Source: Hymenochaete sp. R1
Taxonomy: Eukaryota; Basidiomycota; Agaricomycetes; Hymenochaetales; Hymenochaetaceae
Direction: 5' to 3'
Length of the DNA: 64,000 nucleotides
Assembly: GCA_019400425.1 (NCBI GenBank)
Contig: JAFREE010000018.1
Coordinates: forward strand, 62,001-126,000
How positions within the stretch are numbered: the stretch's first letter is position 1; every line of letters starts with the position of its first letter. Positions 22,808 through 35,500 of the stretch are shown piece after piece. The translations under genes were made by a program, and so were the position numbers. The notes beneath the pieces were generated by a model. The model was not told the DNA's origin. It saw only the letters and a list, made by a program, of their open reading frames with translations, and did not search any database.

Positions 22808-25328
22808 ATGGTTGTGCGCGTCTTTACTCTCGTCTTTTCGGGCCGTACTCTTCATCTGTCCGCCGATTTACGATCTTTTGGCCACATGCATACGCCTGCT
22901 TCGTCTCCTCCATCGCTACAGCTGTGGCTTTGTTGGTCTGACCCCCAAGTCGTTGGCCGTTCATTCCTGCCCTTCCTCATTTCGGGCTGATTAGGTTCTC
23001 GACGCCATGTATATGGTCCAGACCGCCGTTGTTACCACGCTCACGCTCTACTCATCTCCGATTCCGATCCGTTCGACCTGCTTTTCCTGTCACTGTTGAT
23101 CACATCCTTTGACCTTCAAAATACTAATACTGAATAGTCAACCATCTCCAGTATCCATCTTCGCTGGTCTCGTCTTATGCAAATGTTGCTTTGTTTTTTT
23201 AGACTGACTTATTTACTTCTATGTAGTCTTCTCTTTTCTTTTCGGTTTTATTTTATAAGCAACGTACCTCCCCCTTCCTTCGGTCAATCTTCGCATCAAT
23301 TTTTTCACTTCTTCCTCTTCAACATACGCATATGTATCCGTCTTTCCTGTCTTTTCTTCTTCATTTTTGACACCGAACCTCCTTGTCCTGGGGGTTTGAG
23401 CTTTCCCATTTCCTATATCACATCTACGACTTCTTTCGCGCTTGGACATTTCATTTCGCTCGCAAAGACACGCTACGCACCTCCCCTTTCTTCTTTTCTC
23501 TCCCCATATCCCCGAATCAAGTATATCAAATCCCCTTTTTTTCTCTCCGGCGATTCGTTTCTCAGCAGCTCTCAGCTCCAGTTCCGGAGAGCTTCATCCT
23601 TCCCACCTGTTTCCCCGATCAAGGGATCACCACCGTATCCAGATCTTCGCCTTCCCTGTTTTGTTGTTGACCATGTGAAAGTGTAGTCTGTAACGATGCT
23701 CGCAGACGACTGGGCTTCATAGGTAGGTGGTGAATCGTGTACGATTCACTTTCACAACGCTCACTCTCCTCTCCCTCTCTTTTTTGATGGTTTTGGTAGC
23801 TGTCGATGATTCGCATATACTGTATGTATGTATGTGCTTCCTTCATTTCCCCACCGTCCCATTCCGCTCCATAGCAAACTCGCTACTTTGAGCAAGTCTC
23901 GCACCCCGCCGTACTGTAGCATTCTTTGTCATTTCTCATTGTACTTTTTTCTAGGTCTGTCTCTGACTGTTTTTTTTCGCGTCGCGCTTCATACACGATG
24001 GTGAAACGCGAAAAAATTGAATCGAGAAGAATGATTGTGACCAGAGTCTTGATATGAATGTTGTGCTCGATTCGACAGCTTAATTCACCCCGCCTTACCA
24101 GCTGATCAACTGCATCAATAAAACCATCGAGTTGTATTGGTAGTACTACCAGCAGGACACGTACCCTGGTCGGCCGACAGTACAGAGTATTACTCACCGG
24201 TCCATGGATGAGTAGTCACCAGTCAACGGTACTAGTCACCCCTTCCCGCCAGGTGACTCACCAAGCAAACACAGGACCAGGTACCGGGGCGCAATCGGAG
24301 GACGCGAAGCTCTGGAAGGCCAAAGAAGCATTGATAGAAGACAGTTGGAACACACGTAAACCCGCACACGCGTTGCTTGAGAGTGAATTGGGAATTGGGC
24401 TCGGAGTCTTGTGAGAAGTGAGATTGATTGAATAGTTGTAGTAGTACTAGTACACGGTCAGGGACTGGACTGGATTGGGGGGCTGGACTTGGTAGTCCAG
24501 ATACCTGTTCCGTTTCGTTCCCGATGGGCGGGTTGGTACCGGTCCGGTGTAATTGAAAAAAAAAACGGAGGGTGAAAGACAGAGAGGGTAACGAATAGTA
24601 GACAAGGTTCGAGGGTTCTTTCCTGGGAGCGGGGAGCATTGTTCGGTAGTAAAGTTCGGTAGTACTGCAGGCATTCGGGTCGAGATCACGGACTCGGAGC
24701 CTTTCTTGTCCTTCTCTCACCGAATCGAGAAATCAGAGGTCCGCGTTTGAAGGGTTTAGAATGGGTTTTTTGAGTTTGAATGTTATTAGGTTGCTGTTGC
24801 CGGTGGGAAGTGGGGGAAGGGCCCAGTGTGCTCGGCCATTGGAGAAGGTTTACTTTGAGAGTCAATCGGGAAGGGAGGCGATCCTTTCATCGAATAACAT
24901 GGACCTCACAGGTTATTCCAACGCACATGTCTTGCCACCAGGTAGGTTGCTGGCCGAGTCTCTGGATTACTGAATGCGATCAATGAGATTGCCAAACAAT
25001 GATTGACTGCGGAAAGTCCGCGAAGAAGTGGAAGCATGTCCATACCGGTAGATCCGAGCATTAATGAGCATGTTGAACGAGCTTTGTGGGAGAGTGAAAC
25101 GAGGCATGGACTTGATCGATCTCCCAGTGATTCGAGAGATAGATACTCCAGCACAGAAGACTGATAGAGAAGTGGTGAGTGTCCTTGAGTATTAGCATTG
25201 TCCTACAACGGCCGAGTCAATCGACAGTAGACTGGACATTTCGATTCGATACCCGGAAATAAGGAAACAGGCCCAGGTCTTTTGACCGCCAAATATATTA
25301 CATGGTACGTTGCATACGCTCAAGCCCG
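22808..25328. other. Long stretch without a supported gene
   Basis: 22808-23900 is pyrimidine-rich, like a long 3' region. 24208-24420 has a 68-codon plus-strand frame without motif. 24761-25170 can be read as a spliced frame (NNMDLTGYSNAHVLPP, then VREEVEACPYR) that meets a TAG near 25053 and resumes as IRALMSMLNELCGRVKRG; this may be a broken gene. Nothing else recognised. Confidence 0.4.
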
Positions 25329-25841
25329 TCAAGTCCGTAACGGGGGCGATACCTGCGGGGAAGATAGTCAACGATGAGAGCTTTGTTCACGCTTCAAGTC
25401 TTTCAGCACTTACTAGAATCACACCATCACCTCGTACAAACAGCATATCCATATTCCGTTTTGCGACCTATAGGTTCCAGAATATGATCAGCCCCAGTCT
25501 CATTAAATTTCTGCTGCTAAAATGGGCGTGGATATGAACGCACATTTATGCGTCCCGCTGCAGGCACGGTTTCGTCTCCTTCAACAAGCATGATCGTTTC
25601 CTCCACTTCACTCAGCACAAGATTCATATGCCCATCATACGCCTGAGCAATTCAGAGAGCAGTGTTGATGAGCAATAAGTATCAATGAGAGTTGCACTCG
25701 GCTTTGGATGTAATGAAGGAAACGTACATGCAGCACACCACTAAGCTCTCGGTCTCCTCGTAATTTGACAAAGACGCGTTCGTGCAACGAGAGGCGAATA
25801 AGATCGAAGGGCTCTCGGATGCCTTCTGAGGCTCCATCCAT
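25329..25841 (-). CDS. LSM3: U6 snRNA-associated Sm-like protein LSM3
   Basis: Subunit of the LSM2-8 ring that binds the U6 snRNA 3' end and of the cytoplasmic LSM1-7 decapping ring. Four exons: ATG at 25841 gives [20 protein letters not shown]...LSGVLH (Sm1 motif), then [20 protein letters not shown], then [18 protein letters not shown] (Sm2 motif with the RGD/N-V/I signature), and a tiny last exon VSPPLRT with TGA at 25329-25331. Total about 96 residues, usual for LSM3. All introns are short and GT-AG. The start was set at the methionine giving the usual short N-terminus; an upstream in-frame extension exists but is not family-like. Confidence 0.93.
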
Positions 25842-26474
25842 TGTTTCGCCTTGATGTGAACGTTGGGGATGAACTCGTTGAGTCGTCTGTGCAGTCAAAG
25901 TTCAAGAGCTAGAGAAGCGCTCGCCTTGGCACGTGCTTGCTTTCCCACGAGGGTAAGTCTTTGTCTCCGATTTTTTAATGAACTTTACTACGCTTTCCTT
26001 TATGACATTGACATTGACTACGCATGAATATTAAATTCAAATGCAGCTAGAAAACACCATAGCACTCTACGCTTTCGTCTTCATCGAATTCATAGGCGAG
26101 GTACGATTAATACTACCATCATGCCTCTTCTTTGCCGTTTTTGTCTCAGCTTGCACGATCGCTTCTAACGTCCGTCCGCTCGTAATCACCAGCGAACTTG
26201 GGGCGCATTTCAAAGACAGCCCAGTCGTATCCTCCTCTGCCGGAACCTCGGAACCTCAATTGCCTACCCAAGATATCCTTACTTCTCGCTTAAACCTCCC
26301 TCTGCTACGTGTAAAGCTAGTTACTGACGACTTCGTCTTGGTTTGGCGGACCTCTTATAGTGGACTTCGAGTCGTCACGAATACATTCGGCAGTCTTCTC
26401 CCTCACGGAGCACATCGTAGCAGAGATTGACCACTCTCACAACAATCTGATCACCGCGAGTCCGCCGAGTATGT
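25842..26474. other. Region upstream of LSM3
   Basis: A plus-strand frame at 26041-26430 begins with a hydrophobic stretch (NTIALYAFVFIEFIGEV). I could not link it to a family and it overlaps the 3' side of the next minus-strand candidate. Otherwise promoter sequence of LSM3. Confidence 0.35.
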
Positions 26475-26853
26475 CTAGCTGCTCCCACTGGCAGAGCTTC
26501 CGCCGAAAGGACCATGCTTTCGTGAGCGTCTTGACGTGTGGGAACCTCCGCGTCCGGATGTCTCTGCTCCGTCAGTAAATGCTCGTAGTACGTCTTCTCG
26601 CATCCACAAACCTTTCCTTCTACTGCAGCAGCAGCCTCCGGGTCCAATACTGGTCTTCTGAAAATCTAGAATCAATCTTTTGGACGTGACTGTCGACTCG
26701 AGCATGTGTCGATATCGTCGAGTTCGATAACATTAGAGGGCGATGGCTTACGTTACAGAGGCGACGCTCGGGAGTGATTAACGCCGGCTTTCTTGGTTTC
26801 GGCAATTGGAAGAAAAGGATAAGCAAAGTCACGAAAGCGAGTACTTCATGCAC
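26475..26853 (-). CDS. Possible small single-pass membrane protein
   Basis: Exon 26853-26752 encodes MHEVLAFVTLLILFFQLPKP and continues RKPALITPERRLCN, a signal-anchor-like helix followed by basic residues. A 94-bp intron (GTAAGC...TTTTCAG) leads in phase 0 to exon 26657-26475, giving a Cys cluster (GPGGCCCSRRKGLWMRED) and a Gly/Ser/Arg tail ending GGSSASGSS and TAG. The total is 94 residues. Topology and clean splice sites favour a real gene. No family is recognised and no second copy exists for comparison, so it may be spurious. Confidence 0.35.
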
Positions 26854-28388
26854 ATAGTGTCAAACTCGGGACTGGTGATAAAAATAGGTTTGAAGCGTGA
26901 CTTATTCAAGCCTGCTGAATCTGTTCTGCTAATTGTGAAGCACGATTTGGTCCATAGGGCTTAGAGTATGACGTGCGTCTAACATTTCAGTTTACGTGGA
27001 TGGGCGTCTATGAGCGCATATAGTCAAAGGCAATGACTTTCAAGAGTTACAAGTCAAGTCCTCACCAATTTGATCTCAGCAGCTGCGCATACACTTGACC
27101 ATAGATCGCAAGTTATCGACGCATTACTCTCGTTGTACAAGTAATATGAACCGAATGGTCTGACGAAACGTATTACACTCCTGGTCAATGCTGTATCCTA
27201 ACAATGGATATTTCAAGGCTTTTAATCATTTACAGCGTCGATACCCCGCCAACGTCCCTTTCGCATGCTCTTTCACTTCTTGTCCTCCTCCTCGATCTTC
27301 TCGGCTGTTTTCCTTGTCCCCACTGGGCCATTAAAGCTGCAAGCAGGTTTCGATGGTACTTAGTTTGGAAGGTATGCTAATAATTATATCTGTTCCGCTT
27401 ATCTTCATTCCTTACTCACACCTCGATACTTCCACCCAGAAACTGCTTTGGCTCTCTCAACGATGGCTACCTGTAGCGATCTTTTTCAAACAGACAAGCT
27501 TCCGGATATTTTTCAGCAACCTCCCCTCGTCGTATTTCTCTGTCTCTTTCTCTGCACTGAACAACTCTGGGGTCCTGCTGTCTTCCCAAGTGCTTCCATA
27601 TGTTCTCCAAGTCATTGCGATCGAGTGAGTCCTTCCCTTCTTTCAGTATTCCAAAGATTCGAAACTTTCGATCTCGGCTTTGTATAGCGTCTCGTTCGGC
27701 TTAAAAAAATCTCTTTGAGGCTCGCGGCGTTTCCTTCGACCTCTCCCTCGGTCGTCTTTGGCTTTGGCGAACATATTGGTAGGCATCGTGTTGAGTATGG
27801 CGCCGAACGACTATCGTAAACTGATGTCGTACGTTTTCCCTTCCCTCTATCCCTTTTCTTTCCCTGGTCTGGCGAAGCTAGCTGCCAAAGGTGGCGTCTT
27901 GAAGGGGAAAACAAATTGTTTACATTCATGAATGAATAAACTCCAGAATCTCCAAGTCTAGGATGCTCAGCTTATAGACGTGCATTTCCGTTCCTCTAGG
28001 ATATATTGGATATGCGACGGAAGACAATTCCACGGAAAGAATTGAATCGAGAAGCAAATGAAAAATCTGTATCATTCATTGAAGACCTCGCGATCCGGGT
28101 GGTCCCACTGGAAATGAAAGCGAAGCATCTCTGATTCCAAGCGAGTCGTTTTCTACTCGGACTGAAGTTCTAGTATGTACATTTAATTCTTCCTGGTGGC
28201 GAACAAAAATACGATAAACAAATTCGTTCTCAAAAAATATAAGTACAAATCAATAGTTAGTAGAAACCAATTCCAAGATAGATTCCAAGTGTATGAAAGG
28301 TGTTGCACGTGCCAGTGGACGGCTTAAAGCAGGATAAAGGAACAGAAAAAAAGCACGATTAACGAAAGCTAGAAATCCGTAGAAAGAA
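26854..28388. other. Stretch without a supported gene
   Basis: Plus-strand frames at 27286-27690 are hydrophobic or Ser/Phe-rich and a basic minus-strand frame lies at 27612-27929. They overlap one another and show no motif. No gene supported. Confidence 0.4.
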
Positions 28389-28990
28389 TCAAAAGATGGC
28401 TGGTCCGTGCCTCCTGAGTCTCAATTTGTGCTCCAAAAAGCTTTTGCACGTCTGACCGAGTAAGATTGATTAGTATTTGTAATTTGAAGAGAGAAACGGA
28501 AAAAAAGGCGTACGTGAAATACTCGTCCGACGCGACCCCGTCGCCGAGTTTTTGGACAATCGGAGAAAACAGGTCCGTCGGCTTTCAGATCCAGACAACT
28601 AACGTCTGATTGAAGAATTGCTGGCTGGACCACAGGCGATTCTGGTACTTCCTCTACTATGGTTTCGAGAATCCTTTTGGGAGGTATTACCAGCTCTAAT
28701 ATTTCTTCCTCCTCTTCGTCTCGGTGGTCTATGGTTTTCTGTACAAGCGAAATGAGTGATGGAATTGTATGTTAATAAACTGTGCTTACCATTGCCCAAT
28801 CTTCATCTAAATCCGGGAAATTCACGACGTGCATGCACGGTTGAACGCGTCCCATCGGCTCACTGTGCCATGAAAGAAGGCCTTTCGGTCGATAGACGCA
28901 TGAGAAGCTAGACTTGAGCCAATGTTTCCTCACAACGAGAGTAAATGAAGGATATCTAGCACGACATATTGGCTTCCCGCGGTATTCCAT
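28389..28990 (-). CDS. Repeat-borne 162-aa protein, copy C (unrecognised)
   Basis: Exons 28990-28790, 28738-28514 and 28451-28389 (201, 225 and 63 nt) encode 162 residues. It starts MEYRGKPICRARYPSFTLVV; the middle has DHRDEEEEILELV and EEVPESPVVQP; the basic block is TRRRGRVGRVFH; the tail is RLRRHGPAIF. All introns are canonical and both lie at the positions found in the other copies. Upstream reading differs from copy D by frameshifts, so the coding part most likely begins at this ATG. Function unknown. Confidence 0.65.
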
Positions 28991-29851
28991 GTTTTTGACG
29001 ATGAAGGCGAGAGAGAGAAAAAGAATGCGTCGCATCCGGGCTGAAAACGCCCATTCGATTCAGCCCTAGCTTGCGCAGAAGAGCGCGCGTGTCGTAATCC
29101 CGAGAGGATTGAGGCAACGGAATCGCCGCGTTTGATTGCAGTCGCTCGTAATGTAAACTCGTCGCCAACGTCGAGTACGATTTTCTCGTCAACCTCACGA
29201 TGGCAGTCATTCTCTCGTTTTTCTATGATGGCCACCAACAGCACTTCAAGCAACTCGGAGGATACATGAAGCACCACTAGCATTCGGCCTCGGGCTGATT
29301 CCATGGACACTCTGGTTTCGTCTCTCTCCATCGATTTTGGCACCGAACACCAATTGGCATGCACCTCTCAGTTTTCTGAGCTCATGCTGTCATTAGGTGA
29401 GTTTCGATAGTGCTCGAGGATGGTATTCCTATAGCTGTCATTGTCCTCGTTTGAAGACCAAGCGTGGAAGGATGAGCATCCGAACAACAACTGCCAGTGC
29501 GTTCACCCTTCCGACAACGATACGCACCCGCGTCCATTATTGATCATAAACGTCGCATTTCCGGGTCTCTTCAGCACGTAGAGCAGTCTGTGCGGCTGCT
29601 ACGCTGGTATGATGCGAGGTCGCTGCTATTGCGGCCAAAGTGCAATTTGCTTCCGCTGAGTTTCATGTTTACTTCCGTCGATATGGGTGGGCCAAGAACA
29701 CCTCGACCAGCCCGTTCCAGCCAGGACATACCGACCACCCGCCACGCCACTGATAGCGTTGAAGGACACAGACCCCAACCAAACGAGGGAAACGACGACG
29801 ATGACGGCCAACCCCAACTGTTTCGTGTCAAGGCAGGCAGAACACGAGTGA

Positions 29852-29878
29852 TTGCCTAATTAGGCAGTAGGGTTAGGG
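29852..29878 (-). repeat. Palindrome and telomere-like motif, copy C
   Basis: The palindrome TGCCTAATTAGGCA lies at about 29853-29866, next to TAGGGTTAGGG at 29868-29878. The facing TTAGGGTTGACAG (reverse strand) follows at about 29904-29915. Mirror image of the arrangement in copy B. Confidence 0.8.
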
Positions 29879-30960
29879 TGAGTCAATCCAACTGTCAACC
29901 CTAAAACGACGTCCAACTCACCTTCTTACCACCACATATTCAACCAATTCACCCAGTATATGACAGTCAAATCCTGAGCCATTCGTGAACCTCAATTGAA
30001 GAGAGAAAAAACTGAAGACTGCTTGAAAACGTGAGGCGGGTTGAACGACCTAGTTCAGAACCCTAACCACACGCGACCTGGCAGCATCATCAAGTTTATT
30101 TCCAGGTTCTCCGACGAAATATTCAGCACAAAATCCAAGCCAGATCTAGCAAATAACATCAATGCTACTAAGACAAGAAAAGATTACTCTCAACGCACCA
30201 GAATCACCAAAAATCCCTTATTGCCTCCCGTCAAAGCCGTCAACAGTTGTCAATCCTCCGACGCCGCAAGACGACGCAAAGGACTTCAAGGACCGTCATT
30301 CTAAGATCTGGACTTGAGGTCATGTCAATAGACCGAAGATGGAGCTCTGAAGACGTTGTGATCAACTCACCTGAGCCAGTCTACCGTGGATTCAACCCAT
30401 CTGCGCCTTGAAAATCATCACCAGACATGCACTGGGCCAACCAATGGGCAGAGCATTCAATCGTCTCCCACGCAGTGTCTGATAATTCTATGGTGAGTCG
30501 ATATGTTAGTGCCCGTGTGTGCACCGTTCGAGGATGGTGTCGTTGCTTCTCTCGTCGACATGAAGCGATGCCAGTGCGAAGTGGATCAGAAGGCTCTAGA
30601 ACTTCAGGGCTCCACAAGAGATGTCTCGGAAGAACGTCATCATCGATAACGAGCGTTGAACACGCTGGCGTCGCCGTGGGTCTACCGTTTTGTTTGTTGG
30701 TGAAAGAGGTTGATCGAGGCGACAGTCGTTCACCGAGTTGTCTTATCGCGAACCACTCGTCATGATCGAGTGGTATGTCTCAGTCCTCGCCCCACTGCAG
30801 GAAAGCACACAAAGCATGTCGTTCCCTCGCTTGTTGGCAAATGCAACGGAAAAGAGTAGATGAAGGGTGAGTGAGACAAGAGATGGAACGACGTGTGCGA
30901 CGCCCTCGCTCGCTTAGACGATGGCGACGATGACCGCGAATCCGACTAAACCAAATTTCC

Positions 30961-32528
30961 TTCCGTCATTCAGCCCTCTCACTTCTTCTGTCTCACTTTT
31001 CTTTTTCTTTCAGTCCCTCTCGCACCGTCGCTGAAGAAGATGTCGTCCTACTCTTGATTTCACAGAGTGTTACAGCATAACTTTTCGAATCGTTCTCTGA
31101 TACAAGTTGAATCCAATGCGATGGAACCGCTTGTGGTGAAGTACGTATTTTTCGTCGTTATTATATTTGTGAAGCGTCATGTCAATAGGGTTAATACTTA
31201 TAAGTTCTGCCAGATCACAGTCGATTTTAATTACTGTACAATTGCCCTTCATCGCCGATGTCCACTATCTTCTTTCGACCGGCGAGCTACTCGATTTCCG
31301 ATTCAGAGTGAAGCTGAGGCGAGTCAGTTTCGCAAATGCCAGTGCTCACAACCACCACCCAGAACTTGCAACCCCGAACTTGTTGAACAACCAACTCGAA
31401 GGAGCATGCTTCTGATCCCCGTTTCGTGAGGTGCATCAGAGGAGACATAACTCAAACTGAGTTGAGTCTGCTAAGAACAGTTTCCATAATTTCCTTAACT
31501 TCTCCAAGACGCCCTATTAGACAAGGTTTCCTTAGATCATATCTCACGGTATCATTTGTTTGAAGTTCGTGAAGCACGAAAGCTGCGCAGCCTTCTTTAA
31601 GGATCCGCCTTTTTTTAAATGGTAGTCAGGCAGCTTGCTTCAGTATCTTAATGCATGTGTAACAAGTTGCACTCATATAGTGTATTTTGGGAAGTCACCC
31701 AGCGAGTAATCTTATGAGTGTGTTATGTTGAAATATATTGCAGGGCCAGGCCTACTTCGCACACATACTACATATCATCTGTGATATTTACATGTATACA
31801 CTACTCAAGGGATGAAATACCTGAACTGCAACCTTCATGCCTTCGCTGACCGTTTCTCTGAGCTCAAAATATTATACAGGCCCGCTCGTACTCAAAATCG
31901 AAGGTAGGTTCATGCTCATACGCTCTTCATTTATTTTTATTTTTAATCCACACCCTCAATACCTCCGCACCTTGCACGGCTCCTTGTGGTCGATTGGGAC
32001 ATTGTAAGTAGCTTCTGGCCTTCTCCGTCTATGAACAGAAATAAAGTTGATCAGGTCATGCTACTCACTCATTCATCGCTGTGAGAAAATGAGCTGGAGA
32101 AGACTTGCAGCGGACAATTTTGAAAGCTGGTATCAGTGCGCGCAGTCTGCTTCATTTTCGTAGATCTGTTGCTATACAGTCCAGAGCCAGTGTCGCACAC
32201 CAACCCTTCAAACTCTCGATACCCAGAGCAATCTTAGACTGCATAAGGAACGAAGGAAAATCCAGTTGTATTCAAAGACAGAAAAATAGGCGCTACAGCA
32301 GGAAAGAACATTCAATCAATGCCTTAAATACTTCGCGAATGGTGTTATACAAAATGAACAGTCAGTTTACCCGATTTAGGAGAAAGAAGCCAGTGGTAGA
32401 TGTGGTAGAACCAAAGAAATATCGAATGGATGGCATAAAGAAAGTAAGGAACAAAGAGAACGAAGATAAGAATGAAGAGAGGCTGAGAAACGAGAAGGAA
32501 AAGAAAGGACGGGGATAGTATGTGACTT
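30961..32528. other. Stretch without a supported gene
   Basis: A plus-strand frame at 32105-32518 ends in a Lys/Glu/Arg-rich stretch but has no relative in the window and no recognisable motif. The rest is AT-rich with short frames. The downstream side of the RasGAP gene ends here. Confidence 0.45.
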
Positions 32529-35500
32529 TTATTCAATGATCTTCGTGATCAATTCCGGGAACCAATTGAGTACCTTCTTGACATGACCACGATTAGGGGG
32601 TAAGAATTGGAAAGTGTTGGCCAGTCCTTGCATGTTGAGCTCCTCCAATGCAGCAATTTGCTTCCCGCTGCCTATTCCTTCCTCTTCCAAGGTGCTGAGC
32701 GTCGATGTGGAGCCTTTCGGTAGAGGCGTAGGACTTGTACTGCTCGCGTCCTCCATCGCTACACGGAAAATAACGGAAGCGGACGAAAGGATCGATGAGT
32801 TGTTGGATGTCGTGAAAACGTCGTGAAGTTTTTCCTGAAGACCATCATATCTGAAAAGAGATTAGATCAGTTTTTAATGGGCATCATCAATGAAAAAAGG
32901 AGACTCACGATAAGCACACGACCCTGGGGAAAAACGAACATGCCTCTTTCAACAAAGCGAATAGCATGTGCGACTCGGCATCATCAACCTGAGCGCTTGA
33001 AAGAATCGAGCTCAGGAAAGAGATAGCAAGGAGCGCTGTTGTAGCGTCCTGGCAACCGAGAATAGCAAACGGCACCTGCGGGATTCGGCTTGTCAATTCA
33101 TCGAACCGATTCATAGGTTCTGCCTGGGGAATCCAACTCAATCCAACATTAGCTTCTTGCAGAAGTTGGCGGTACGATTGGAAATCAGTCGACACCGACA
33201 AGAGAGCTAGGAAGTAGCCGAGCACCTGCGAATGGACGGGTGTATGAGCGGCGGAAGAGACATCCATCGTCAAAACGGTCGTAGTCAGAAGACACCGTAG
33301 TGTCTTCACCGCAGACTCTCGGAATTGCGGTCGACGAATCCCCTTGAAAATAGGTGCGGCGAGCGAGAACGAGAAGTCAGAGTCGAAATTAAGTCGCAAA
33401 ATTTGGTCGAGCTGGACGTGGATATCCTCCAAGCATGTTCGTGCCTCAAGTAACGTTGTCGCAAAGCCTTTTGCGTCGAACGCGCCTTGCTTTTGCAGAG
33501 TCTCGACGCATGCACAGAGCATGTTGTTAGCGCTCATGTAAAAGGGTGCATGGCTAGACTGAAGAAGCGCTACGGCGAACCAGAATAGCGACCCGACGTA
33601 GCGAGAGCTCTCCGGCAAAGACGGGATGACGTTGCAAATGCAATTCAGCATGCTGACAACGCATTGAGTATCAGACTCATCCGCGTTTTTCATCGCGCTC
33701 CTCAAGGCCACGAGCATCTGATACAACAAGTCATCGTCGACATCTGAACGCGCAAGGGTACCCATAACCACGAAAGCGCGAGGTTGCACACTCGGAGACA
33801 GCTGGAACGCCGTTGAAGTGAGAAGCCCCATCCATCTCGCGCGCCAAACATTTGCTATGCCTAAAAATCAAGATTTAACTAAAGACCTTCCGGCAATATT
33901 CTAGGTAAGCACATACCTGAGTTGCCTGCGCAGATATTAACTGCCTTCATCAGCCAACGCGACAAAGTTTCCAACGCAGCAGGCCCATCCGGATTCTCGA
34001 ATAACGCAAACTCGCAAGCCTCAGGTGTAGTGCATATACCGAAGAGCTTCACATACTCCGGTTGCGCAAGTTCTGTCAACAGAGTACGAATGTCTGCCAT
34101 AATTCCGCCATCATCAGAGTGTACTTGATACAAGCTCTGGAACGTCTTTAGAGCCAAACCATAGATGGTGGAGCGCATCATGACGTCGCCTTGACAAGCC
34201 AATAGGGTGACAATATGCAAGACTTCGGGGACGAGAATTTGTGTTTGCAAGACCAGGTTTTCATCGTGACATGTCCCGAGAGCGAGACGCGAGTATGCCA
34301 TGATCTCGTTCCAGTACGCGTTCTTTTCCAACGTCTTGCTTGGCTTCGTTGACGTCTTTCCTAGGGACTGAAATAGAAGTAATAAATGAGCGAGTGTGAA
34401 AGAGACCGCGTGTATAGATTTATTGCGTACCTTCCGAAGCTTTGCCAAAATCCGTCCCTTTGCTGTCTTTGAGCCGAGAGCAGCAAGGATCTCAACCATG
34501 GTTTCACAGCGTGTTGAACCCAACCCACCATCTACAGCAGTTCGCATGACTTCATCGAGTACGACGTTGACGACGGTGGAGTCACATTTGCCTATCATGT
34601 TCCAGATGTAACGAGCGGAAACTATCAAAATCTTTAAAGAGAAGTTATATATTTTAACGCCAAAAATATGTGGCAGATAAATCAGTTACGCACATCTTGA
34701 TCTCTGACATTGAGATCCAACAACATCCGGATGCAGTCTCTTAACCTCGCGCCAGAGAGCTCGTACAGTTTGCCAGTCGGGTCGCAGAACTTGTCGAAAT
34801 TCCTGACCCATGGCGCCATATACCGCAAACAGAGCGCCTTTAGCAACGTATTAGGCTTCTCCAGCTCCAGGCAGATCTGATAAATGAAATCCAATGTCAA
34901 ATCCGGTGCAAACTCGGCCATCTTAGCACTGATGTGGTCGACGAGGAACCGCGCGTTGCCAGGGATGCTACTGCCTATAAAGTGAGAACGTTAGAAGAAT
35001 AATTCTCAGCGCTTCAGGAGGGACTGTATTTTTACCTGATGAAGGGAGAAGCAGCTCTTCTGCGCGTGGGCTGATGGAGGTGCAGACCGCTTTGAGTAGA
35101 TCATACGCTGCCCCTCTCAAGTCTGGCATCTCGCTGTACGAGTTGAACATGGCGATGTGCATGAGAGCCGCATGAACATTGGACAGACGAGACGTTCTGT
35201 CGGCAAATACGACGCGATGGCTTGACATCTGGACCTTCGCCGAACGGATACTCTGGGGTGATGCGAAACGTCAGCCGTCTTCTATCTATAGTGTCTTTGG
35301 GACTATCGTGATTATCTCACCTTGACGATCTGATCACGTTCCGGTGAAGAGAAATACAGCGTCCCGCCATTTCGACTTCTCCGAATGATGAACTCATTGA
35401 CATCCCGACCAGTGGAAACATTGTAAATATCACCAATGTCTATGAAAGGAATGATCTCGACACTTTTGCATGACAACTGGCCATATATCGCCTGCGCCCG

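Larger units (their letters stand above)
28380..30960 (-). repeat. Dispersed repeat, copy C (inverted)
   Basis: Inverted relative to copies A, B and D. From 30960 down it matches B from 15999 up: the SDSRSSSPSSKRARAS-reading segment (about 30900-30950), a block near 30590-30660 equal to B 16300-16350, telomere-like TAGGGTTAGGG at 29868-29878, the palindrome, and the 162-residue gene at 28990-28389. Length about 2.58 kb. Confidence 0.8.

Noticed and set aside
23177..23686. 169-codon plus-strand frame rich in Phe, Ser and Leu
   Set aside because: Composition reflects pyrimidine-rich 3' flanking DNA; no domain and no splice context.
32105..32518. 137-codon plus-strand frame with a basic/acidic tail downstream of the RasGAP gene
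   Set aside because: No motif, no paralog in the window and a low-complexity composition; likely chance.
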